From contig CAJQUW010005533.1 in assembly GCA_907163375.1 (NCBI GenBank), positions 1,513,001 to 1,577,000 of the forward strand: a DNA stretch of 64,000 bases. The letters are read 5' to 3'. Below are positions 59,601 through 64,000 of the stretch, piece after piece; the stretch's first letter is position 1, and every line of letters starts with the position of its first letter. The translations under genes and the position numbers were made by a program. The notes beneath the pieces were generated by a model, which had not been told where the DNA came from, made no database searches, and worked only from the letters and a program-made list of their open reading frames with translations. Source of the DNA: Prostheceraeus crozeri (lineage: Eukaryota; Platyhelminthes; Polycladida; Euryleptidae).

Positions 59601-62600
59601 CAGTGCATGAGTCAAGCGTGGAATCTAAGCCTTCAATATTCTTCTCTTTAGAAGACTGAAGACGCTTGTATGACTGAAGCCGAATTCTTGGGATAAGCGT
59701 CGAGTAGAATTCTGTGAGCTTGTAGCTAGATTATCACAAATCTGATCTCCGATCACTTCAGTCGTAGACCACTCCTCGACGCATTCATTACTGATCCAGT
59801 CTCTTCAAACTTAATTTGATGTTGCGCCAATTTGATGTTTAAAAAAATTTAATGTTGCGCCCTTGTACTTCGCGGATTTTGCATTGTTTGGACAACCGTC
59901 TACTTGCTTCAGCAGCATTATTATTAATAATGTATAAAATAGTGCTGCTGAAATTCGCTATTGCTTGTTCAAACGGAAGGCCATGGAAAATTCAAGTGAA
60001 ATTTAGAAAATAACGATAACTATGATGTGCACCTAAGTCAAGTATGCAGAGATAGTGAAGTTTGAAGATCATCGTATGCGTAGAACTTGCTTCCTTCAGA
60101 AATCGGGCGTAATTTTATTAACACCCTGTACTTGTTGCACCCATTCTTTTCCTGATCAGGATATGAAAAATATGCACTTGAGAATTGGTGCAATTCAAAA
60201 GAGTTGCAGAGGTTGTTAGACAAATTGAACAAATGTATGTTTTCATATGCTGATTTTCCAGAACGAATTGAAAATAATCATTCCTTGGCCACAGTCGCGT
60301 CGCAAGTGTAAAGAAGAAAGCAACTGATTCATAACTATATAATTCAACGAATTCGAACGTCTACTGATACCAAAATGTAGACTATTTGCAGGTCACATGA
60401 AATCAGACTAGGTCCGTGATTTTGTTATGAATTATTCCAGTTAACAGCAGCAACTGAACAGTCAGTTTACATGTACCTACATTGTCTTTCGTTTAACAAT
60501 GAAGCAGCAATAGTGTCGAAAGTATTGGCTCAAAAATATAAGCATGTTCTTTTTATCTAATTATGTTAACATTTACAACAGTGCTTAATGTTCGCATGCA
60601 GCAGCCCAGACCACTTTCGTGGAATGTACCTACGTAGTGATAGAAATGCATTTATTCGTGTACGTGTATATGTGGCCATCCTGTTTCTGACAAAAGTACG
60701 AGTACACTAAGATGAAAACATATAGGATACAATATGCATGAGTGCTGCCGAATTATAAGTGCATAAAAGTTTTTAAGGATGATGCGAAGTAAATTTCAAA
60801 AGTTTAATTATAGGAGAATGCTTACCACCAATATATTTCGTTAATGATTCGTCATAGAACCTATGAAAGAAATCCGAAGTCTATGTGTCTAGATAATTAA
60901 GTAATGACTGTGACCAATATTAGTCGAAATGCATTCACAACAAACATATGATTAAGCTTTTATAAAGATCACTTGGCCTTCTACAAGAAATTCGACAAAT
61001 GTAACAAATTAATGAAAACGATAGATAACGATGGCTCAACCTCTGGACCAAAAGATCGCTAGGCCAAGCACTTAACCACTGTGCCACGGAGACCACATTA
61101 TGTACTGCACTTAGTTATTCTTTTCTAATGTTCTTGAAATCGAAGGAGCGGCGTTTATTAAAAAGCTGACTTCGAATCTGCGGCGCTTATTACAGGGCGT
61201 CGTTTATTAGAGGAAACACGGGAAATGACTTTTGAATCTTATATGCGTAAGAAGACATAAGCATATCGCAGATCTCTTCCATGTTTATCTATTTCCTTGA
61301 CTACTCACAGCAGATATGCCTCCACTATCACCGCCTCCACCACCGCCAGACTTTGAAGCTGCTGCTAATTGTCGCGTCAGGTCCGCATTCTCTCTTCGAA
61401 GTTTTATCAATTCCTCTGACCCTTTACCTCCTTTAGCTCCTCCCGATACAGCCGCTGCCGCAAGAGCAGCCTTTAATTTCGATATTTTCTGCTCAGCTTC
61501 AGCCGCACGCCGGGCTTCCTTTCGCTCCCAATCTTCGTTGAACTTCTTGCGAGAGGCAGCAGCTTCTTCTTTTGTTGCTGCTATTTTTTTCTGAAGCGGT
61601 AAGATAACACTTGAGATCACATATTAATTATTAAGAAATTAATGGGCGAGTCTTTCGGCAATCCATCACATTTATTTTAGTTCAACATCTGAAAAATGGC
61701 TCAAGTTATTTCCTGGCGGACATTGTGCGTCGGTTGTGACAAAAAACTATTTACATCATTAAGCATCATTTGAAAATGAAATTCAAGCTTGCTACATTAT
61801 AAATCAATAACAAGATCAGATTTTGGCGATTCCATTCATCAGTACTCTGATAGGCTTTTTACTTATAAATGTTAAGCTTCTAAGTGTTTTCTTTATTTTA
61901 AATCAACATTAATCAAAAGAGCAAAGTTGCATCAATGATTGTAGACATCAAAAAGTGCTGTAATTATACCATCTGATAAGACAAAAAGATTTAAGAAAAG
62001 ATCCTGATTCATATTCAAACTTGGTGGAGAACGCTTTCAACTCTTAAGACAAATTTGTGAAGTATGTTGGGAGCGCCAACCATGAAATTTCATAATTGTG
62101 TTTGTCCTTCGTTGGACTAACAAAATTATGAAATTTTATTCTTGGGTTTACTATCATAGTTCATAAACAAGGAAAAGCCAAGGCATTGGACTTTTTCAAC
62201 CTCAAGATAAAGCATTAGATATTGTACTTTTTACAAAAAATATACAAAATGAGGCAACAATCGTTTAATTCTGTTATCGACTCTATCAATGTAGAGAAAC
62301 AAACACAGGAATGATTATAGAAACATGCAAGGTGTCCGTGCAACCCCCAAGCTTGTCACATACATTATATAAAGATTATGGAACATAAGCTTTAAACGGG
62401 AGAATTGTCATCACAAGTCTAGACTGAATCGCTGCAACGCTGTGGCGATTTATTGACATTCTCAATCCGCTGGCATTAAGATAGGCACAATGCTACACCG
62501 CCATCTACAAATAATTATGTGCATCATGTCGAGAAATATATTTCTAAAGATTGATCAGAATTGCTATCTCTTTCAGTCACAGAGCGGTCTACAAATATGA

Positions 62601-63779
62601 AGTCTAGAAACGCTAGCATCAGGTTCAACAATTTAAACAAGTTCAAGTGATTTCTATTAATGTACACTTATTGCATTATGAGTATCATTATTTAGCGTTG
62701 TAATAGATATTAACAGTATTATAATCATGTTGGATCATATATCGACAACATTATAAAGTACACTAAAAAGATGTATAGGAAGTTGTGTTAATTATCTGTT
62801 ATTTGATGAATTGATTTGCATAATTGAGTACACTTGCTATCGACTGTCACCTTCCCTATCTTGAGAGTCGTAGGATGGACAGTGTATGGCGGAGCATGCT
62901 GACATTTTATTATTTTCACCTCGAGATGCTAAATGCTGGATCAAAAACTTCAGTGTAAATTAGTTGATGTTTTCATAGAAATCGATTTGCTAACATACAG
63001 TGACATGCAGTGCAAACATTATCCCTGTGACATGATGCATGTACATGTACAATGTACATGTAAATACTCCTTCACGTTTGTAGTCCATAGAGAAACACGT
63101 GTGTTTCATTAAAACTCTTATGATGTAGTCGACTCGAAGAAACCGTCGAATGGAACTAATGAGCGGAGGTGAAAATTCACGACAGTATATATACTAACCT
63201 CTAAGTCGGCTATTGTTTTTTTCTGAGCAGCTACCGTTCGTTCTAGAGCTGTTGCTTTCGAGCCTGTGGATGCAATTTTCGCCTTTGTTGTGGTTTCTTC
63301 TTTCTTTGTCTCATCCATAGCCTTGCGTGTCTTTGTCTATCAATATCAAAGAAATAATGTCAAAAAAATATTGCCACAATTAAAACAATCACTGAATTAA
63401 ATAATCTATTGTTCAATAATCAACTTACCAATTCTTCTTTCATCTTCTTATAATCTTCCTGAACTTTCTCTGGAAGCTGTGCAATGCCCACTTCCTTTAA
63501 TTCATCATTCTCTGCTTCAAGTTCGGCTATTCGGGCTTCCTTACGAGCAATTTCTTCTCGTAAACCTTCCAACATTACCTTGTCACCGGCATCATCTCCT
63601 ACCTCTTCGAGAGCTGAATTTAAAGCTTCATTTTGTGCCCGAAGAGATTCAAGTTCCTCTTTCGTAGCATCGTGTGCCATTTTCTCTTCACGCAGGAGTG
63701 CCTCCAAACGATCGATTTCAGGGCGCAAGTCAACACCGTCGTCACCAATATCAATTCCAACAAACGCTTGATTTCTTAG
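38577..63779 (-). CDS. Kinesin-14, KCBP/kinesin-C type, C-terminal motor (both ends missing)
   Basis: Thirteen exons, read from 63779 down to 38577, encode about 714 residues of a minus-end-directed type kinesin. The first five exons are Lys/Glu/Ala-rich coiled coil. Exon 53535-53633 is the neck and motor start ([15 protein letters not shown]). The next seven hold the motor: P-loop GQTGSGKT, an [15 protein letters not shown] stretch, switch I NAESSRSH, switch [29 protein letters not shown] and the motor end [14 protein letters not shown]. Coiled coil before the motor plus the GKIRV neck define kinesin-14. The end [10 protein letters not shown]...NKEISRLK resembles plant KCBP and sea urchin kinesin-C, whose MyTH4/FERM domains would lie before the window and whose calmodulin-binding helix follows the motor. 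That last part was not found below 38577. Introns contain many transposons, all outside the exons. Confidence 0.93.
38656..39883. other. Kinesin intron, nothing recognised
   Basis: AT-rich intron between the last two exons found. Confidence 0.6.
39884..40086 (-). CDS. Kinesin-14 exon: microtubule-binding core
   Basis: 203 bases. Encodes [20 protein letters not shown] then [20 protein letters not shown] and [18 protein letters not shown], the alpha4/alpha5 microtubule-facing part. The 7.2 kb intron before it holds the LTR element. Confidence 0.96.
40087..42439. other. Kinesin intron, mostly unstructured
   Basis: AT-rich. Contains a loose set of GCCCGAAAATTT-like words (about 41252-41440), with ATGATGACATACA inverted around 41295-41370, and an (AG)n run near 42085. 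Confidence 0.5.
42440..42827 (-). mobile_element. LINE 3' remnant (R1/I group) split by the LTR element
   Basis: Minus strand: [20 protein letters not shown], then in another frame [20 protein letters not shown] and [20 protein letters not shown]. The order GHCRF..YxHRI...C..C....TAEDFLxxC is the C-terminal zinc-knuckle tail of RNase H-bearing LINEs. At least one frameshift. The remnant continues past the LTR element for a short distance above 46906. Confidence 0.7.
42828..42984 (-). repeat. 3' LTR
   Basis: Starts TGTAGAGAAAATG and ends AACAGTACA on the plus strand; nearly identical to the LTR at 46746. Confidence 0.93.
43044..45962 (-). CDS. Pol polyprotein of the LTR element (PR-RT-RH-IN)
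   Basis: 972 codons open. Protease with [13 protein letters not shown] near the start; RT with [19 protein letters not shown] and YIDDIMV; RNase H with [18 protein letters not shown] and [10 protein letters not shown]; integrase with an HHCC-type zinc site and a DDE-type core ([26 protein letters not shown]). Pol lies in a different frame from gag, as is common in the family. This is an element gene, not a host gene. Confidence 0.93.
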   Translation of the reverse strand: MRVEERRLQALVDSGCTMTVVSADSAVGFRRCTDRRCLISVDGARVRVTGTSELIIRIDEMSIAVECLVLEKMLSGFDILLGLDVVQRLGGVCIYPDLSVRFGLGPYSSTNAGLHVCAGLVAQIDNVSSNFAEEETMIVEDVDFSAKFDGKKWVVSWKWTDTPVLENKVSCYKIPSDLKGDFDSEMQCWIREGILQPISMHDEQHPVNLIPLMAVRQANKNKTRPVLDFRELNAYVSSHTGDSAVCDQALRKWRAQGTNIMMVDLKKAYLQLHVDPSLWSFQTVLYKNSYYHLTRLGFGLNCAPRIMSVILKRILSLDEVIEKGTDHYIDDIMVNEDIVPAHQVIRHLKKYGLETKPPEKLSNTRVLGLQTRCEDGALIKWARGNEVPHVDPESLVTRRQLFSICGQLIGHYPVGGWLRVACGFIKRHSEGMAWDDYIGKTAEEMLTEVLRRLNEGDDPVQGVWDAKIDFGAVVKVWCDASSIGIGCVLEVDGNVIEDNGWLRKKTDKMHINVAELDAVIRGVNLAIKWKVEAFTIVTDSATVKSWISSALTGEFKSKSHGMAEMLVDRRLSMLKELCSEFNLEIDCMLVPSHENKADSLTRVKRQWLDSVRQEASCVAAVAEEPSDLIENLHRLHHFGLDRTMYLVKKAGVQTTKEAVAEVIRNCAKCSSIDPAPVQWEGGNLGVVRNWWRLACDTMHYKNALYFTLIDCGPSRFAICRRIQAEDARTIARLLEEIYRERGPPAELLLDNAASFRSTVVADLCGEWKVRQVFRCAYRPSGNGIVERLHRTIKTVAARSNISPEKATFWYNCLPKVGGNPHSIPATKLMKYRWRIPETSAVVSRDELKAKFNVGELVFVKPRQNRCDSQWSEGVVTAVNSAWSVDVDCVPRHIADVRRVHSPPSRPTTLTHHSILRPVFHAAEPEDVTDEDIVCDRSDGSVTNEEEENCSQEPEEDTRDRRPPVWMADYYYL
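45989..46730 (-). CDS. Gag of the LTR element
   Basis: Probable start [20 protein letters not shown], just inside the 5' LTR (the frame is also open through the LTR). A retrotransposon gag fold ([18 protein letters not shown]) is followed by two zinc knuckles, [13 protein letters not shown] and [14 protein letters not shown]. About 247 residues. Confidence 0.88.
46746..46901 (-). repeat. 5' LTR
   Basis: The upstream LTR for minus-strand transcription; gag begins just inside it. Confidence 0.93.
47280..47440 (-). CDS. Kinesin-14 exon: switch I and switch II
   Basis: 161 bases. Holds [19 protein letters not shown] (switch I) and [20 protein letters not shown] (switch II). All catalytic residues expected for an active ATPase are present. 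Confidence 0.97.
47508..47643 (-). CDS. Kinesin-14 exon: motor loop before switch I
   Basis: 136 bases, starting in phase 0 and ending in phase 1. Encodes [20 protein letters not shown] through to NRHVAST, the region just before switch I. The Lys-rich start is normal for KCBP-type motors. Confidence 0.93.
47644..48464. other. Kinesin intron, nothing recognised
   Basis: AT-rich intron sequence. Confidence 0.6.
48465..48660 (+). repeat. Interspersed repeat, copy 2
   Basis: AGTCCGGCAGCCAGAGCAAG, GAATGATGTACATCCTATGC and CTTCTTGTCAGACAGCATC match the minus-strand copy at about 35650-35825. Short frames here are not called as genes. Confidence 0.55.
48716..48832 (-). repeat. tRNA-derived SINE
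   Basis: Same family as 10763-10885: GGTTAAGTGCTTGGCGTAGC head, body with GGAAAGGCATCC, 3' end GCATCACAGCGCTCC. Confidence 0.75.
49326..49416 (-). CDS. Kinesin-14 exon: [15 protein letters not shown]
   Basis: 91 bases that take up the split Lys codon of the previous exon and end in phase 0. [20 protein letters not shown] is a typical kinesin motor segment. Confidence 0.95.
49916..50491. mobile_element. PIF/Harbinger-type MITE
   Basis: Inverted ends of about 40 bases beginning GGCT(C/G)CTGTCACACA, flanked by TTA on both sides (49913-49915, 50492-50494), the Harbinger-type target. Inner sequence repeats GGAAGATG/CATCTTCC words (at least six), likely subterminal binding motifs. No transposase; 576 bp, GC-richer than the intron. 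Confidence 0.8.
50495..52779. other. Kinesin intron, nothing firm
   Basis: AT-rich. The frames around 50988-51405 on both strands show no recognisable family. Confidence 0.5.
52780..52943 (-). CDS. Kinesin-14 exon: P-loop
   Basis: 164 bases ending in phase 2. [20 protein letters not shown] then [11 protein letters not shown] is the ATP-binding P-loop. It continues with [17 protein letters not shown]. Confidence 0.97.
53007..53141 (-). CDS. Kinesin-14 exon: motor beta sheet (FNFDTVF)
   Basis: 45 codons, phase 0. Contains [21 protein letters not shown], the canonical strand before the nucleotide pocket. Confidence 0.95.
53535..53633 (-). CDS. Kinesin-14 exon: neck and motor start
   Basis: 33 codons, phase 0: [21 protein letters not shown] then [12 protein letters not shown]. 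The GKIRVYCR element is the neck-motor junction that marks C-terminal-motor kinesins. Confidence 0.95.
53838..55440 (-). mobile_element. L2/CR1-like LINE fragment, decayed, with an internal hairpin
   Basis: Minus strand, from 55440 down: [20 protein letters not shown] near 55295-55355, LLPDLHS, then [40 protein letters not shown] (about 54720-54780), [14 protein letters not shown] near 54650-54690, [20 protein letters not shown] near 54405-54465, and the C-terminal tail [20 protein letters not shown] (about 53900-53960). These are RT and C-terminal landmarks of L2/CR1-type LINEs. At least five frame changes or stops. The 5' part with endonuclease is missing. It sits in the kinesin intron between stalk and neck exons, on the same strand. 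Confidence 0.85.
55087..55229. repeat. Hairpin: 47-bp perfect inverted arms, 49-bp loop
   Basis: Arms 55087-55133 and 55183-55229 are exact reverse complements. The loop holds repeated GTATACAAT and CGATTAATA words. It interrupts the LINE between LLPDLHS and HSTE. Confidence 0.93.
55537..55700 (+). repeat. tRNA-derived SINE
   Basis: Plus strand head TAGCCTTTTAGTAGAGTGTT (A box), GGTTCAAGACCAG (B box), then a GC-rich body with CATCTAGATGCGCGAGGGAG and an ATT-rich tail. Confidence 0.7.
55701..56110. other. Kinesin intron, nothing recognised
   Basis: AT-rich spacer. Confidence 0.6.
56110..56540 (-). pseudogene. Penelope-like GIY-YIG endonuclease, 3' end
   Basis: Minus strand: [31 protein letters not shown] and [10 protein letters not shown] are the C-terminal half of a Penelope-type GIY-YIG domain. 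After the stop, near 56120-56155, CCTTGATAAAGGTCAAGACG then ACCGAGATGTTGG resembles the terminal region of the group. A different, better preserved family than the copy at 10 kb. Confidence 0.7.
56550..57865. other. Kinesin intron, nothing recognised
   Basis: AT-rich intron sequence before the last stalk exon. Confidence 0.6.
57866..58039 (-). CDS. Kinesin-14 exon: coiled coil 5
   Basis: 58 codons, phase 0. [20 protein letters not shown]...[20 protein letters not shown] is stalk. It ends FNSER, directly before the neck exon. Reading through either splice site gives only unrelated sequence. Confidence 0.88.
58110..58238 (-). CDS. Kinesin-14 exon: coiled coil 4
   Basis: 43 codons, phase 0. 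[20 protein letters not shown]...[14 protein letters not shown] is a clear heptad pattern. Acceptor at 58239-58240, donor at 58108-58109. Confidence 0.87.
58850..59815 (-). pseudogene. Second mariner-type DD41D transposase, decayed
   Basis: Minus strand, from 59815 down: [14 protein letters not shown] (linker after the HTH), [13 protein letters not shown] (first Asp), [30 protein letters not shown] (second Asp), [18 protein letters not shown] (third Asp). Spacing between the last two Asp is about 41, as in the element at 20.4 kb, but the sequences differ, so it is a separate family. Several stops and frame changes; ends not found. Confidence 0.8.
59880..61020. other. Kinesin intron, nothing recognised
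   Basis: AT-rich intron sequence. Confidence 0.55.
61033..61095 (-). repeat. tRNA-derived SINE head
   Basis: GTGGCACAGTGGTTAAGTGC head and TTTTGGTCCAGAGGTTGAGCC on the minus strand; the best preserved A and B boxes of this SINE family in the window. The body is absent. Confidence 0.7.
61147..61225 (+). repeat. GGCG(T/C)TTATTA motif cluster
   Basis: Three copies of (G)GGCG(T/C)TTATTA-like words spaced about 25-35 bases; the last is CGTCGTTTATTAGAGG. Confidence 0.45.
61309..61590 (-). CDS. Kinesin-14 exon: coiled coil 3 with Gly-rich hinge
   Basis: 94 codons, phase 0. A basic/acidic helix ([23 protein letters not shown]) is followed by an Ala/Gly stretch, a second helix and a run of Gly near the end ([11 protein letters not shown]). 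The glycine run suggests a flexible hinge in the stalk. Splice sites are consensus. Confidence 0.85.
61591..63198. other. Kinesin intron, nothing recognised
   Basis: AT-rich intron sequence. A short inverted pair (AAATTTCATAATT / AATTATGAAATTT near 62087-62137) is the only structure noticed. Confidence 0.55.
63199..63336 (-). CDS. Kinesin-14 exon: coiled coil 2
   Basis: 46 codons, phase 0. The peptide [20 protein letters not shown]...TIADLE is charged, helical stalk. Splice sites are AG at 63337-63338 and GTTAGT below 63199. Confidence 0.85.
63429..63779 (-). CDS. Kinesin-14 exon: coiled coil 1
   Basis: 117 codons, phase 0, acceptor at 63780-63781 and donor at 63427-63428. The peptide [20 protein letters not shown] leads into a long heptad-rich helix ending [12 protein letters not shown]. 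It has few prolines after the first 20 residues, consistent with stalk. An overlapping plus-strand frame is a shadow. Confidence 0.85.
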
Positions 63780-64000
63780 CTAAAATGAAATGTTTATTCA
63801 AATTCATTGAGCATGTACAGTACAAATTTTGAAATGCACTTGCGCATGCGGCGCAATTCTTCACATATGTTGGGAAGGGAGTCGCGCGGCATATATTTTC
63901 GTCATTTTCAAGAATATATGTGTAATTTGTACATGTAGAATCGCGATCGCGCATGATAATTTTGAACACTGAATTATCAGATTCAATAACACAATCGATG

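Noticed and set aside
10763-61095. Functional tRNA genes at the A/B-box sequences
   Set aside because: A and B boxes are present but stems do not pair as a cloverleaf, and conserved bodies follow; all are SINE heads.
1-64000. CRISPR arrays, operons, bacterial promoters
   Set aside because: The sequence is eukaryotic nuclear DNA; no regular repeat-spacer arrays were seen.

Overview
The window is AT-rich, intron-rich animal nuclear DNA. It carries parts of two conserved host genes, set in long introns and intergenic DNA crowded with transposon remains (LINEs, Penelope-like elements, tRNA-derived SINEs, mariner, hAT and Harbinger-type elements, one young Ty3/gypsy-type element). Exon structure, GT-AG splice sites, AATAAA signals and repeat content point to an invertebrate metazoan. 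A KCBP/kinesin-C type kinesin fits a marine-type invertebrate, but I cannot name the species.

Gene 1 (plus strand, about 1-29 kb) is the 3' part of an ACAP gene (ArfGAP with coiled-coil, ankyrin repeat and PH domains). Four phase-0 exons are visible: 1149-1430 (rest of the ArfGAP domain), 16011-16121 (Ser/Gly/acidic linker), 25770-25991 (ankyrin repeats) and 27844-28146 (last ankyrin repeat, conserved DIFRDF tail, stop). A poly(A) signal lies at 28981. The BAR and PH domains and the ArfGAP zinc finger lie upstream of the window.

Gene 2 (minus strand, about 38.5-64 kb) is a C-terminal-motor kinesin-14 of the KCBP/kinesin-C type. Thirteen exons are legible: five of coiled coil (63.8-57.9 kb) and eight of neck and motor (53.6-38.6 kb). 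All agree in phase and encode about 714 residues. The N-terminal part is outside the window and the last exon or exons after 38577 were not found. The two genes converge on 29-38.5 kb.

Mobile layer, left to right: RTE-like LINE (3.6-5.6 kb); an unnamed transposase-like element with repeated 13-mers (6.0-8.1 kb); LINE endonuclease fragment (8.15-8.6 kb); Penelope-like element with a tail-to-tail inverted terminus (9.0-10.8 kb); SINE (10.8 kb); element with CAGGCTGTCTA ends (12.8-14.0 kb) followed by two perfect palindromes (14.5 kb); GIY-YIG remnant (19.6 kb); complete but dead DD41D mariner (20.4-21.9 kb); second uncharacterised multi-copy family carrying a 72-bp triplication (22.4-23.9 kb); SINE (27.4 kb); degenerate 22-bp minisatellite holding a 74-bp perfect palindrome (30.2-30.6 kb); mariner remnant (32 kb); hAT-type MITE with 8-bp target duplication (34.2-34.9 kb); hairpin insert (37.9-38.3 kb); young LTR element nested in a LINE remnant inside a kinesin intron (42.4-46.9 kb); Harbinger-type MITE (49.9-50.5 kb); L2/CR1-like LINE containing a hairpin (53.8-55.4 kb); SINE (55.5 kb); Penelope remnant (56.2 kb); second DD41D mariner (58.9-59.8 kb); SINE fragment (61.0 kb).

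The host genes look intact where visible. The most interesting unexplained items are the 6-8 kb transposase-like element with its motif array, the 22-24 kb family with its internal triplication, and the set of near-perfect palindromes.
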